From contig NC_082692.2 of the NCBI RefSeq assembly GCF_949987515.2, forward strand, positions 44,980,418-45,044,417: a stretch of 64,000 nucleotides of DNA. Reading direction: 5' to 3'. Positions within the stretch are counted from its first letter, which is position 1. The number at the start of each line of letters is the position of its first letter. The position numbers were made by a program, and so were the translations under genes. A model generated the notes under the pieces. The model saw only the letters and a list, made by a program, of their open reading frames with translations. It ran no database searches and was not told the DNA's origin. This DNA comes from Delphinus delphis (lineage: Eukaryota; Chordata; Mammalia; Artiodactyla; Delphinidae). Shown here piece after piece: positions 1 to 12,455 of the stretch.

Positions 1-3000
1 CCTAAAGGAACTAGAGAAAGAAGAACAAACAAAACCCAAAGTTAGCAGAAGGAAATAAATCATAAAGATCAGAGCAGAAATAAATGAAATAGAAACAAAG
101 AAAACAATAACAAAGATCAATAAAACTAAAAGCTGGTTCTTTGAGAAGATAAACAAAATTGATAAACCACTAGCCAGATTCATCAAGAAAAAGAGGGAGA
201 GGACTCAAATCAATAAAATTAGAAATGAAAAAGGAGAAGTTACAACAGAGACCGCAGAAATACAAAGCATCCTAAGAGACTACTACAAGCAACTCTATGC
301 CAGTAAAATGGACAACCTGGAAGAAATGGACAAATTCTTAGAAAGGTATAACCTTCCAAGACTGAACCAGGAAGAAATACAAATTATGAACAGACCAACC
401 ACAAGTAATGAAATTGAAACTGTGATTAAAAATGTTCATAAGGTAGATAGCTAGAGGGAAGCAGCCGCATAGCACAGGGATATCAGCTCGGTGCTTTGTG
501 ACCACCTGGAGGGGTGGGATAGGGAGGGTGGGAGGGAGGAAGACGCAAGAGGGAAGAGATATGGGAACATATGTATATGTATAACTGATTCACTTTGTTA
601 TAAAGCAGAAACTAGCACACCATTGTAAAGCAATTATACCCCAATAAAGATGTTAAAAAAAAATATTCCAACAAACAAAAGTCCAGGACCAGATGGCTTC
701 ACAGGTGAATTCTATCAAATATTTAGAGAAGAACTAACACCCATCTTTCTCAAACTCTTCCAAAAAATTGCAGAGGAAGGAACACTGCCATACTCATTCT
801 ATGAGGCCACCATCACCTTGATACCAAAACCAGACAAAGATACTACAAAAAAAGAAAATTACAGGCCAGTATCACTGATGAATATAGATGCAAAAATCCT
901 CAACAAAATACTGGCAAACAGAATCCGACAACACATTAAAAGTATCATACATCATGACCAACTGGGATTTATTCCAGGCATGCAAAGATTCTTCGATATA
1001 TGCAAATCAATCAATGTGATACACCACATTAACAAACTGAAGAATGAAAACCTTACGATCATCTCAATAGATGCAGAAAAAGCGTTTGACAAAATTCAAC
1101 ACCCATTTGTGATAAAAACTCTCCAGAAAGTGGGCATAGAGGGAACCTACTTCAACATAATAAAGGCCATATATGGCAAACCCACAGCAAACATCATTCT
1201 CAATGGTGAAAAACTGAAAGCATTTCCTCTAAGATCAGGAGCAAGACAAGGATGTCCACTCTCACCAATATTAATCAACGTAGTTTTGGAAGTCCTAGCC
1301 ACAGCAATCAGAGAAGAAAAAGAAACAAGAGGACTACAAATTGGAAAGGAAGAAGTAAAACTATCACTGTTTGCAGATGACATGATACTATGCATAGAAA
1401 ATCCTAGAGATGCCACCAGGGAACTGCCAGAACTGATCAATGAATTTGGTAAAGTTGCAGGATACATAATTAATGCACAGAAATCTCTTGCATTCCTATA
1501 TATTAATGATGAAAAATCTGAAAGAGAAATTAAGGAAACACTCCCACTTACCACTGCAACAAAAAGAATAAAATATCTAGGAATACACCTACCTAGGGAG
1601 ACAAAAGACCTGTATGCAGAAAACTATAGGACACTGATGAAAGAAATTAAAGATGATACCAACAGATGGAGAGATATACCATGTTCTTGGATTGGAAGAA
1701 TCAATATTGTGAAAATGACTATACTACCCAAAGCAATGTACAGATTCAATGCAATCCGTATCAAATTACCAATGGCATTTTTTTTTACAGAACTAGAACA
1801 AAAAGTCTTAAAATTGTATGGAGATGCAAAAGACCCCAAATAGCCAAAGCAGTCTTGAGGGAGAAAATGGAGCTGGAGGAATCAGACTCCCTGACTTCAG
1901 ACGATACTACAAAGCTACAGTCATCAAGACAATATGGTACTGGCACAAAAACAGAAATATAGATCAATGGAACAAGATAGAAAGCCCAGAGATAAAAACC
2001 CACACACCTATGGTCAACTAAGCTATGACAAAGGAGGCAAGGATATACAATGGAGAAAAGACAGTCTCTTCAATAAGTAGTGCTGGGAAAACCGGACAGC
2101 TACATGTAAAAGAATGAAATTAGAACACTCCCGGGAACACCATACACAAAAATAAACTCAAAATGGATTAGAGACATAAATGTAAGACTGGACACTATAA
2201 AACTCTTAGAGGAAAACATAGGAAGAACACTCTTTGACATAAATCACAGCAAGATCTTTTTTGATCCACTTTCTAGAGTAATGGAAATAAAAACAAAATT
2301 AAACAAATGGGACCTAATGAAACTTCAAAGCTTTTGCACAGCAAAGGAAACCATAAACAAGATGAAAAGACAACCCTCAGAATGGGAGAAAATATTTGCA
2401 AATGAATCAATGGACAAAGGATTAATCTCCAATATAAACACCTCATGCAGCTCAATATTAAAAAAACAAAGAACCCAATCCAAATATCGGCAGAAGACCT
2501 AAATAGACATTTCTCCAAAGAAGACATACAGATGGCCAAGAAGCACATGAAAAGCTGCTCAACATCACTAATTATTAGAGAAATACAAATCAAAACTACA
2601 ATGAGGTATCACCTCACACCAGTTAGAATGGGCATCATCATAAAATCTACAAACAACAAATGCTGGAGCGGGTGTGGAGGAAAGGGAATCCTCTTGCACT
2701 GTTGGTGGGAATGTAAATTGATAGAGCCACTGAGGAGAACAGTATGGAGGTTCCTTAAAAAACTGAAAATAGAATTACCATATGATCCAGCAATCCCAGT
2801 ACTGGGCATATACCCAGAGAAAACCATAATTCAAAAAGACACATGCACCCCAATGTTCATTGCAGCACTATTTACAATAGCCAGGTCATGGAAGAAACCT
2901 AAATGCCCACTGACAGATGAATGGATAAAGAAGATGTGGTACATATATACAATGGAATATTACTCAGCCACAAAAAGGGATGAAATTGGGTCATTTGTTG

Positions 3001-3095
3001 AGATGTGGATGGATCTAGAGACTGTCATACAGAGTGAAGTAAGTCAGAAAGAGAAAAACAAATATCGTATATTAACGCATATATGTGTAACCTAG
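1..3095 (+). pseudogene. L1 ORF2 remnant (reverse transcriptase and C-terminal domain)
   Basis: L1 ORF2p nicks genomic DNA and reverse-transcribes L1 RNA at the nick. An open stretch at 650-1843 (397 codons) holds the RT core, including the [13 protein letters not shown] block, the [14 protein letters not shown] block (motif A) and an intact FADD catalytic box at 1370-1381. The frame is lost near 1800 in a T-rich stretch, where consensus bases are inserted and missing. The C-terminal part is open again at 2445-3095 (216 codons), with [14 protein letters not shown] and IYTMEYYSA blocks and the usual ORF2 ending. The left part, 1-427, is separated by a nested insertion. The gene is dead: split, frameshifted and missing its endonuclease in this window. 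Confidence 0.9.
438..658 (+). mobile_element. 5'-truncated L1 3' end nested in ORF2
   Basis: About 220 bp of L1 3' UTR (GGTAGATAGCTAG start, AATAAAGATGT end, then A-tail) interrupts the ORF2 reading frame. The target is duplicated: AAAAATGTTC at 428-437 and AAAAATATTC at 659-668, with one mismatch. The 3' UTR type matches the elements ending at 7214, 10579 and 44621, so a younger lineage jumped into the resident element in the same orientation. Confidence 0.85.
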
Positions 3096-3310
3096 AAAAA
3101 TGGTACAAACGAACCAGTTTGCAGGGCAGAAATTGAGACACAGATATAGGGAACAAACATATGGCCACCAAGGGGGGAAGCCACGGGGTGTGGTGGTGGT
3201 GGTGTGATGAATTGGGTGATTGGGATTGACATGTATACACTGATGTGTATAAAATTGATGGCTAATAAGAACCTGCTGTATAAAAATATAAAATACAAAA
3301 ATTAAAAATA

Positions 3311-4035
3311 TTTTCACAAAAATTGCATGCAATAGTTTCCCTACTGTCTCTTAAGAATATTTCGGAACTTTTTGGTAATGTTTCTAAAGTTGGATGAAAG
3401 ATAACCTATAGAGGTCCAATGTATTTTTCTTTTCTCCAGACTTAGGCTGGACTATTTCCACATATTAAGTAAAACAAGATATGACTGATGCAGTAAGTTT
3501 CAAAAAAACAGGTCAAGGTTTTCTGACATTGCTCTGAGAAAGAGGAATTGGACTGTCTTGAAAAAAAACTGAGATGTCAGTCTTCTCTCTTCTACATGGG
3601 AAAAATACAGGAAGTTTCTGTTTATTATTTCAAGATCTGAAGACTTACAGACAGTGCAGGAGAGAACTCTGCTTTGGATGCTTCTATGTCCCAGCTCTTT
3701 TGGGAGAAACACAGAAGCTGAACTGTTTGTGAACAGGGTGACATGCATTCTCGATTTCACAGTGTCATTTTCATAGCTCAGCACCTACAGGCAGAATGTA
3801 AAATAGGACCAGGATACCCTAGAACAGCTGTCCTTAAAATATCATTCTAAATGTTCCAAGGAAAAACTCTGTTTGTGTTGGAAATAAGACCCCCAGCAAG
3901 GCTTACAAGTAGAAGTAACTCAAATGGCACCAAATAAAACTGATCTCACCATGGTCTCTGGTAAGCAGTGAGAACCAAGTGGATACACATGTGGTCATTA
4001 GGTTCTTTGGAAACACAAAATGGCAGTCACATCTC
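3311..4035. other. Unique AT-rich DNA, no gene seen
   Basis: Non-repetitive by eye. The only ORF of note is a 94-codon minus-strand frame at 3500-3784 with no recognisable domain. I see no splice or promoter signal that would support a gene. Confidence 0.5.
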
Positions 4036-4039
4036 TTGC

Positions 4040-4155
4040 CACATTGTCAATTCCTCCAGGGCAGGAGGTGTGTATTTGCATCACCTGCAGAAGCTCCAGG
4101 ACCACGTTCTTCATGTGGTTGGCACTCAATAACCATCTGTTGATTGGATGAGTGA
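4040..4155 (+). repeat. L2 LINE 3' end
   Basis: The order CTCCAGGGCAGGAGG, then GGCACTCAATAACC, then a TGATTGGATGAGTGA-like tail matches the ancient mammalian L2 3' end (GGCAGGG...GGCGCTCAATAAATATTTGTTGAATGAATGA). Confidence 0.7.
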
Positions 4156-4489
4156 GACACTGTTGACCACACTGACAAGGGACTGGCTTGATGCCACTTT
4201 AGTTAGGGTTGTGAAATATGCCATGTAGAGCTCTGGACAGATCCAGTGTCTCTGCATCTTGTCTCCTTAGGAGTGGGGGTGGGGCAGCAGCTGAACTATT
4301 ACCCACGTAGCTGTGTACTGTATGAGTTCCTAAAAGGAACGTGAGTACATGTGATTTTTCTTTTTTGGCAGAAAACTGAGTGTATTACATAATACATAAA
4401 TTGATAAAATATCTACATTGTTTCTATCCTGATGCATCTTGACTATAACTCCCTTGAGAATCACATTTGTGTCTTGCTCTGTTACATTG

Positions 4490-4720
4490 AGACAGTGTTG
4501 TATAAGGGATAAAAAATAGACTCTGACCTGACTGCCTGGATTAGAGTTCCACATCTGCCAATCACTGTGTGACCTAGGAAAGTTACATAACCTCTCAGTG
4601 TCTTGATGTTCTCATCGGAAAAATAGGACTAGAGTGTTATTGTGAGGGTGAAATAAAGTGAATGCACATTAAACATCTAAAACAGTAGTTGGAATTTGTT
4701 AAATTCTCAGTGAAAGGTAG
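4490..4720 (+). repeat. MIR SINE (ancient)
   Basis: It shows the MIR core in order: ACTGCCTGGATTAGA, CACTGTGTGACCTAGG, AAGTTACATAACCTCT, and a shared tail. This is tRNA-derived and pan-mammalian. Divergence is high, as expected for its age. Confidence 0.85.
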
Positions 4721-4910
4721 CCATTTGACAGAACCTTGTTCTTACACTTTTCCACAGAATTTAAGAACAAAGAATTAAACTTAACAAGCACCTGCTCTTG
4801 GTCTGTTACTTTACATAACTTGCTTATTATGAGGCAAAGTTTCATATAAAGCAGGTCAGTTCTGCCTCCTATACAGGAGAAGTAATAACTGTAGGACTAA
4901 AAGACGTGCA

Positions 4911-5370
4911 TTAGTTTCCAAAGCCTCCTGTAACAAATCACCACAAATGTAGTGGCTTAAGACAACAGAAATTTATTCTCTCATCCATCTGGAATCAGTT
5001 TTCCTGGCCAAAATCAAGATGTGAGCAGAGCTGCATCCTTTCTGGGAGTTCTGAAGGAGGACTTATTCCTTTCTTGCCTCTCCCAGCTCCTGGTGGCTGC
5101 CAGCACTCGGCTTGGAGCTGCATCAGTTTCAGCTGCCCCTGGTCCAACTGCCTTCTCTTCTGTGTGTAGCTCCCTCTAATAAGGATGCTCGTGATTGCAT
5201 TCAGTGCCCACACAGACAATCCAGGATAATCTCCTCATCCTAAAATCTTTAGCTTAATCAGATCTGCAAAGACCAGTCTGGGGCCCTATAAGATAACATT
5301 CACAGGTTGCAAAGATTAGAACATGGATAAATTTTTTCTTTTTTTTTTTGGTGGAGGGAGGTCATTTCTC
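4911..5370 (-). repeat. MLT1-type LTR (ERVL-MaLR), antisense
   Basis: The plus strand reads ATTAGTTTCC...CTGTAACAAATCACCACAAA...AGTGGCTTAAGACAACAGAAATTT, then AATCCAGGATAATCTC, TCTGCAAAGACC and TAAGATAACATTCACAGG. In that order this is the reverse complement of a MaLR MLT1 LTR. The 5' boundary is not clear. An ancient non-autonomous LTR element with no coding capacity. Confidence 0.72.
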
Positions 5371-6046
5371 AGCTTATCACAGCCCTTATAAGGCTTTCTC
5401 AAACTATGAATTCTAAGATTCTATGACTAGACTCAGTACGCTTATTAAAGCATCCTCAAAATAGGTATTAAATAGCCCAAATAATGGTATATCTCAGCAC
5501 TGAGAACTGCTAAATTTTTTATCATTATTCTTTCTCATTCTTTTTTAATCTTTATTTTTAAACTGAGTTTTAAAAAAACCTTCTGATACCATTTAAACAT
5601 AAATTAGATTAATCTTGGCATTCTATCATTTCATACTCCCTACAATTTTATTTTGTTGACATAACAGTACTATCTTTATATTATAAATGAGAAAACTGAC
5701 ATTTAGAAAAGGTAGTGCCTTACCCAAAATCAAAACCTTGAGCCGACCAAAGATAGCAGCCAGTCTTTTGACATCTAAGCAAGTATTCTTTACATTTCAT
5801 CCTAGTGACAAATTGCCTTCTTAGAAAGAATGTCAGTTCAAAAAAATATTTTAAAGAATCTTTAAAGAAACTTTCAAAAATCTTTTTTAAAAGTCTTTCG
5901 AGAATGCTTTAATGATGAAGTGGCCATTGTACTTTAGATAGCATAAATATTGCTCTGTGTGAGGTCAAAATAGAGATTAAAGAGGGATTGTTTTGAGAGT
6001 TTCTTTACCTTATAGCTTACTTATTTTTAATTTTTAAAATTAAAAA
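5371..6046. other. AT-rich unique DNA with a MIR/L2-like fossil
   Basis: Around 5660-5810 the series ATAAATGAGAAAACTGACATT...TAGTGCCTTACCCAAAATCA resembles the MIR3/L2-type block ATGAGAAAACTGAGGC...TTGCCCAAGGTCACA. The rest is unique AT-rich DNA without ORFs. Confidence 0.45.
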
Positions 6047-6089
6047 AATTTTTTTTACATCTTTATTGGAGTATAATTGCTTTATAGTT
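6047..6089 (-). mobile_element. Very short L1 3' end fragment
   Basis: T-rich start followed by ACATCTTTATTGGAGTATAA is the reverse complement of the L1 3' terminus seen at 640-656. Only about 43 bp remain before unrelated sequence, so this is a severely 5'-truncated insertion. A SINE landed directly next to it. Confidence 0.6.
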
Positions 6090-6102
6090 TAAACCCATAG
6101 TT

Positions 6103-6315
6103 GTTGTTGTTGTTATTGTTTTTGCAGTACGTGGGCCTCTCACTGTTGTGGCCTCTCCCGTTGCAGAGCACGGGCTCCGGATGCGCAGGCTCAGTGGCCA
6201 TGGCTCACAGGTCTAGCTGCTCCGCAGCATGTGGGATCTTCCCAGACTGGGGCACGAACCCGCGTCCCCTGCATCGTCAGGCGGACTCTCAACCACTGCA
6301 CCACCAGGGAAGCCC
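6103..6315 (-). mobile_element. CHR-type tRNA-derived SINE
   Basis: The minus strand reads GGGCTTCCCTGGTGGTGCAG..., then the B box region GGGTTCGTGCCCC, GCATGTGGG-type body and GAGAGGCCCACGTACTGC before an A-rich tail. It is flanked by the 13-bp TSD TAAACCCATAGTT at 6090-6102 and 6316-6328. The tail carries a (CAA)n-like expansion (GTTGTTGTTG on the plus strand). Pol III transcribed, mobilised by L1 in trans. Confidence 0.93.
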
Positions 6316-6328
6316 TAAACCCATAGTT

Positions 6329-7198
6329 TTAATAAAATATAAATTTGCTATAGCATAAATGCCATGCAGTTATCTGTGTAAGTGCTATGACATTATCTCT
6401 GTAAAAATCAGACTAATGTTGGTTTTTTGATTTACCTATGTACAATGGAAGCATTAAAACACTGACAAATGTTGCATGGCGAGGCTGAAAGCCTGGAGTG
6501 AAATACTGGCAATTACAGAAGGATGGATGGCAAGAAATAACTGACAGGAGATGGGGCACTGTTGGCAGCCTGGCTGAGAAGAGGGTCAGGTCATCATTAT
6601 CATAGTCAAGTTTTTGTTTCCTTTGTTTAACCTGTTCTCCCACTGTCTTGAAATATTTGCAAATCTGAGAACAAGCACAGCCATAATTGAAATAGGTTTT
6701 TCCTAAATTCTTCCTAGTCACAAGAACGTGCTCTAACCATGAAAATTTCCTGTGGATTACACCTTAGTAAGTCCTCCATCCAAAAGACAGAGGGGACAGG
6801 GGATGAAGTAATGTCAGTCCTTATTCGTGGATTTTAAAATTTGTAATATGGATTGAAGGTGTGGAGAAATCTAGTGGAATTGCAGTAAAAGTAAAAATAA
6901 ACACACTGTGAGGTTCAGCCTGTTTACCAGTATGTGAGGGAAGTGGAATTTTCTCGGGCTCCTTTGAAGAAATAACATCAGACTGGCAAAGAACAATAAA
7001 ACGAGGCAAAACAGGAAAAAATTGTCCCACATATTCCCTGGATATCCCTACATCATGCATTGACTGGTAAGTGACTTTCTATTTTAAAATCCATCTAAAG
7101 GACGAAGAGGGAACTAAAATACCATCCAAGCTCTCTGATCAGAAGGGGTTCTATAAATGCGACAAATAAACATTCATTAGGTACAATACCATAATTTT
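6329..7198. other. Unique DNA, no gene seen
   Basis: Non-repetitive by eye. Minus-strand open frames at 6413-6721 (102 codons) and 6821-7060 (79 codons) have no recognisable domain or low-complexity signature and are not supported by splice-like context. Confidence 0.45.
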
Positions 7199-7213
7199 TA
7201 ATGTGCTTTTTAA
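7199..7213 (+). repeat. TSD of the full-length L1 (left copy)
   Basis: TAATGTGCTTTTTAA, identical to 14488-14502. A perfect 15-bp duplication defines the insertion site of the element at 7214-14487. Confidence 0.92.
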
Positions 7214-7589
7214 AAATTTTTTTTAAAATAGATCTTTATTGGAGTATAATTGCTTCAAAATACTGTGTTAGTTTCTGTTGCACAACAAAGAGAATCAGCC
7301 ATATGCATACACATGTCCCCATATCCCCTCCCTCTTCAGCTTCCCTCCCATCCTCCCTATCCCACCCCTCTCTTGGTTATCACAAAGCACCAAGCCATCT
7401 CCCTGTGCTATGCTGCTGCTTCCCACCAGCCAGCTATTTTACATTCGGTAGTGTATATATGTCGATGTTACTCTCACTTCGCCCTCCAACCCCATGTCCT
7501 CAAGTCCATTTTCTATGTCTATCACTTTATTACTGCCCTGCAACTAGGTTCATCAGTACCATTTTTTTTTGATTCCATATATATGCATT

Positions 7590-10500
7590 AGCATACGGTA
7601 TTTGATTTTTTCTTTCTGACTTACTTCATTCTGTATGACAGACTCTAGGTCCATCCACCTCACTACAAATAACTCAATTTCATTTCTTTTTATGGCTAAG
7701 TAATATTCCATTGTATAAATGTGCCACATCTTCTTTATCCATTCATCAGTTGAGGGACATTTAGGTTGGTTCCATGTTCTGGCTATTGTAAATAGTGCTG
7801 CAATGAACATTGTGGTACATGTCTCTTTTTGAATTATGGTTTTCTCATGGTATATGCCCAGTAGTGGGATTGCTAGGTCATACGGTAGTTCTATTTTTAG
7901 TTTTTTAAGGAACCTCTATACTGTTTTCCATAGTGGTTGTATCAATTTACATTCCCACCAACAGTGCAGGAGGGTTCCCTTTTCACCACATCCTTTCCAG
8001 CATTTATTGTTTCCAGATTTTTTGATAATGGCCATTCTGACTGGCTTGAGGTGATAACTCATTGTAGTTTTGATTTGCATTTCTCTAATAATCAGTGATG
8101 TTGAGCATCTTTTCATGTGCCTCTAGGCCATGTGTATGTCTTCCTTGGTGAAATGTCTATTTAGGTCTTCTGCCCATTTTCTAACTGGATTGTTTGTTTT
8201 TTTGATATTGAACTCCATGAACTGTTTGTATATTTTGGAGATTAATCCTTTGTCTATTGTGTCATTGGCAAATATTTTCTCCCATTCTGAGGGTTGTCTT
8301 TTTGTCTTGTTTATGGTTTCCTTTGCTGTGCAAAGGCTTTTAAGTTTAATTAAGTCCCATTTGTTTATTTTTGTTTTTATTTCTGCTACTCCAGGAGATG
8401 GGTCAAAAAAGATCTTGCTGTGGTTTATGTCAAAGAGTGTTTTTCCTATGTTTTCCTCTAAGAGTTTTATAGTGTCTGGTCTTACATTTAAATCTTTAAT
8501 CCATTTGGAGCTTATTTTTGTGTGTGGTGTTAGGTGGTGTTCTAATTTCATTCTTTTATGTGTACCTGTTCAGTTTTCCCAGCACCACTTATTGAAGAGG
8601 CTGTCTTTTCTCCATTGTATCTTTGCCTCCTTTGTCATAAATTAGGTGCCTGTATGTGTGTAGGTTTATCTCTGGGCTTTCTATCCTGTTCCTTTGATCT
8701 ATATTTCTATTTTTGTGCCAGTACCATACTGTCTTGATTACTGTAGCTTTGTGGTATAGTTTGAAGTCAGGGAGCCTGATTCCTCCAACTCCTTTCTTCT
8801 TTCTCAAGATTGCTTTTGCTATTTGGAGTCTTTTGTGTTTCCATACAAACTGTAAAATTTTTTGTTCTAATTCTGTGAAGAATGTCATTGGTAGTTTGAT
8901 AGGGATTGCATTGAATCTATAGATTGCTTTGGGTAGTATAGTCATTTTCACAATATTGATTCTTCCAATCCAAAAATATGGTATATTTTTCCATCTCTTT
9001 ATGTCATCTTTGATTTCTTTCATCAGTGTTTTATAGTTTTGAGTACAAGTCTTTCACCTCCCTAGGTAGGTGTATTCCTAGGTATTTTATTCTTTTTGTT
9101 GCACTGGTAAATGGGAGTGTTTCATTAATTTTTGTTTCTGATTTTTCATTGTTGGTGTATAGGAATGCCAGGGATTTCTGTGCATTAATTTTGTATCCTG
9201 CAACCTTACCAAATTAAATCATTAGTTCTAGTAGCTTTCTGTTGGCATCTTTAGGATTTTCTATGTATAGTATCATGTCATCTGCAAACAGTGATAGTTT
9301 TACTTCTTCTTTTCCAATTTGTATTCCTTTTATTTCTTTTTCTTCTCTGATTGCCATGGCTAGGACTTCCAAAACTATGTTGAATAAGAGTGGTGAGAAT
9401 GGACATCCTGTCTTGTTCCTGAGCTTATTGGAAATGCTTTCAGTTTTTCACCATTGAGTATGATGCTTGCTGTGGGTTTGTCATATATGACCTTTATTAT
9501 GTTGAGGTAGATTCCCTCTATGTCCATTTTCTGGAGAGTTTTTAACATAAATTGATGTTGAATTTTGTCAAAAGCTTTTTCTGCATCTATTGAGATGATC
9601 ATATGGTTTTTATTCCTTAATTTGTTTATGTGGTGTATCACATTGATTGATTTGCATATATTGAAGAATCCTTGCATGCCTGGGATAAATCCCATTTGAT
9701 CATGGTATATGATCCTTTTAACATGTTGTTGGATTCTTTTTGCTAGTATTTGTTCAGGATTTTTGCATCTATGTCCATCAGTGATATGTAATATTGGTCT
9801 ATAATTTTCTTTTTTTGTGACATGTTTGTCTCGTTTTGTTATCAGGGTGATGGTGATTTCATAGAATGAATTTGGGAGTGTTCTTCCCTCTGCAAATTTT
9901 GGAAGAGTTTGAGAAGGATTGGTGTTAGCTATTGTCTAATTGTTTGATAGAATTCTAGTGTGAAGCCATCTGGTCCTGGACTTCTGTTTGTTGGAAGATT
10001 TTAAATTATGGTTTTAATTTCGTTACTTGTGATAGGTCTGTTTATATTTTCTAATTCTTCCTGGTTCCATCTTGGAAAATTGTACCTTTCCAAGAATTTG
10101 TCCATTTTTTCATGGTTGTCCATTTTATTGGCATATAGTTGTTTGCAGTAGTCTCTTATAATCCTTTGTATTTCTGCGGTGTCAGTTGTGATTTCTCCTT
10201 TTTCGTTTCTAATTTTATTGATTTGTGTCCTCTCCCTTTTTTTCTTGATGATCTGGCTAAGGTTTATCAATTTTGTTTATCTTCTCAAAGAACCAGCTTT
10301 TAGTTTTATTGATCCTTGCTATTGTTTTCTTCATTTCTATTTCATTTATTTCTGCTCTGATCTTTATGAATCTTTCCTTCTACTGACTTTGGGTTTTCTT
10401 TGTTCTTTTTTCTCTAGTTGTTTTAAGTGTAGGGTTAGATTGTTCATTTGACATTTTTCTTGTTTCTTGAAGTGAGATTGAATTGCTACACTTCCCTCTT

Positions 10501-12400
10501 AGAACTGCTTTTGCTGCATCCCATAGGTTTTGGGTCATTGTGTTTTCATTGTCATGTGCTTCTATGTATTTTTCTTTTTAACATCTTTATTGGAGTATAA
10601 CTGCTTTACAATGGTGTGTTAGTTTCTGCTTTATAACAAAGTGAATCAGGTATACATATACATATATACCCATATCTCCTCCCTTTTGTATCTCCCTCCC
10701 ACCCTCTTATCCCATCCCTCTAGCTGGACACAAAGCACTGAGCTGATCTCCCTGTGCTGTGTGGCTGCTTCCCAATAGCTATCTATTTTACATTTGGTAG
10801 TGTATATATGTCCTTGCCTCTTAGTCCCAGCTTACCCTTCTCCCTCCCTGTGTCCTCAAGTCCATTCTCTACGTCTGTGCCTTTATTCCTGTCCTGCCCC
10901 TAGGTGCTTCAGAACCGTTTTTTTTTAGATTCCATATATATGTGTCAGCGTACAATATTTGTTTTTCTCTTTCTGACTTACTTCACTCTGTATGACAGAC
11001 TCTAAGTCCATCCACCTCACTACAAATAACTCAGTTTCGTTTCTTTTTATGGCTGAGTAATATTCCATTGTATATATGTGCCATGTCTTTTTTATCCATT
11101 CATCTATCGATGGACACTTCAGTTGCTTCCATGTCCTGGCTATTATAAATAGAGCTGCAATGAACATTGTGGTACATGACTCTTTCAATTATTGTTTTCT
11201 CAGGGTATATGCCCAGTAGTGAGATTGCTGGGTCGTATGGTAGTTCTATTTTTAGTTTTTTAAGGAACCTCCATACTGTTCTCCATAGTGGCTGTATCAA
11301 TTTACATTCCCACCAACAGTGCAAGAGGATTCCCTTTTCTCCACACCCTCTGCAGCATTTATTATTTGTAGAATTTTTGATGATGGCCTTTCTGACTGGT
11401 GTGAGTGATACCTAATTGTAGTTTTGATTTGCATTCCTCTAATGATTAGTGATTTTTGAGCATCCTTTCATGTGTTTGTTGGCAATCTGTATATCTTCTT
11501 TGGGGAAATGTCTATTTAGGTCTTTGGCCCATTTTTGCATTGGGTTGTTTGTTTTTTTGACATTGAGCTGCATGAGCCACTTGTAAATTTCTTTTTATTT
11601 CTTCTTTGATATCTTCAGTGATCTCTTGGTTATTTACTAGTGCACTGTTTAGCCTCCATGTGTTTGTGTTTTTTACGTTTTTTTCCCTGTATCTGATTTC
11701 CAATCTCATAACGTTGTGGTCAGAAAAGATGTTTGATATGATTTCAATTTTCTTAAAATTTCCGAGGCTTGATCTGTGACCCAAGATATGATCTATCCCA
11801 GAAAATGTTCTGTGTGTACTTGAGAAGAAAGTTTATTCTGCCACTTTTGGGTGGAATGTTGTATAAATATCAGTTAGATCTATCTGGACTATTGTGTCAT
11901 TTAAAGCTTGTGTTTCCTTATTTATTTTCTGTTTGGATGATCTGTCCATTAGTGTAAGTGGGGTGCTAAAGTCCCCTACTATTGTGTTACTTTCTATTTC
12001 TCCTTTCATGGTTAGCGTTTGCCTCATGTATTGAGGTGCTCCTATGTTGGGTGCATAAACATTTATAATTGTTATATCTTCTTCTTGGATTGATTCTTTG
12101 ATAATTATGTAGTGTCCTTCCTTGTCTCTTGTTACAGTCTTTATTTTAAAGTCTATTTTATCTGATACGAGTATTGCTACTCCAGCTTTCTTTTAATTTC
12201 CATTTTCATGGAATATCTTTTTTCCATCCCTTCACTTTCAGTCTGTATGTGTCCCTAGGTCTGAAGTGGGTCTCTTATAGACAGCATATATATGGGTCTT
12301 GTTTCTGTATCTATTCAGCCAGTCTGTGTCTTTTGGTTGGGGCTTTTATTCCATTTACATTCAAGGTTATTATTGAGATGTATGTTCCTATTACAATTTT
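7590..12400 (-). pseudogene. L1 ORF2 remnant, interrupted by nested L1
   Basis: Minus-strand pieces in order are: endonuclease at 12400-11590, then, beyond the nested element, linker and RT at 10570-8950 and the C-terminal domain at 8950-7590. Endonuclease signatures remain: a GDF-S box (normally GDFN; Asp codon at 11971-11973) and an intact SDH box near 11720. The RT FADD box is intact at 9277-9288. The longest surviving frames are 142-144 codons. The ORF2 start codon appears lost (an ATTG where ATGG is expected near 12390). Confidence 0.88.
10579..11588 (-). mobile_element. Nested 5'-truncated L1 in ORF2
   Basis: At 10579 a new L1 3' UTR starts (ACATCTTTATTGGAGTATAA) inside the resident ORF2, and the resident sequence resumes at about 11589. 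The flanks ATTTTTCTTTTT (about 10568-10579) and AATTTCTTTTTATT (about 11586-11599) form a degenerate TSD. It carries the 3' UTR and the ORF2 C-terminal domain (open frames at 10925-11324). Same orientation and similar 3' UTR type as the host element, so both came from related lineages, this one later. Confidence 0.88.
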
Positions 12401-12455
12401 CTTAATTGTTTTGGGTTTGTTTTTGTCGGTCTTTCTCTTCTCTTGTGTTTCCTGC

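Larger units (their letters stand above)
1..3310 (+). mobile_element. L1 LINE, 3' part (left end outside window)
   Basis: The element enters from the left edge in the region between the endonuclease and reverse transcriptase of ORF2. It runs through the RT domain and C-terminal domain to a 3' UTR at 3096-3310, ending in an A-rich tail. The 3' UTR holds a short GGT/GTG run near 3190. It is a different 3' UTR type from the copies ending at 7214 and 44621, so it belongs to another L1 lineage. A TSD cannot be checked because the 5' end is not in the window. Confidence 0.93.

Noticed and set aside
1147..1554. 135-codon minus-strand ORF
   Set aside because: It is the shadow of the L1 ORF2 RT domain on the opposite strand, and its hydrophobic, Ser-rich product is a by-product of that coding strand.
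6101..6358. Plus-strand ORFs through SINEs (also at 20004-20392, 22143-22499, 25164-25453 and 42810-43124)
   Set aside because: Similar peptides recur at every SINE copy because the same SINE sequence is translated, in either direction. No gene is indicated.
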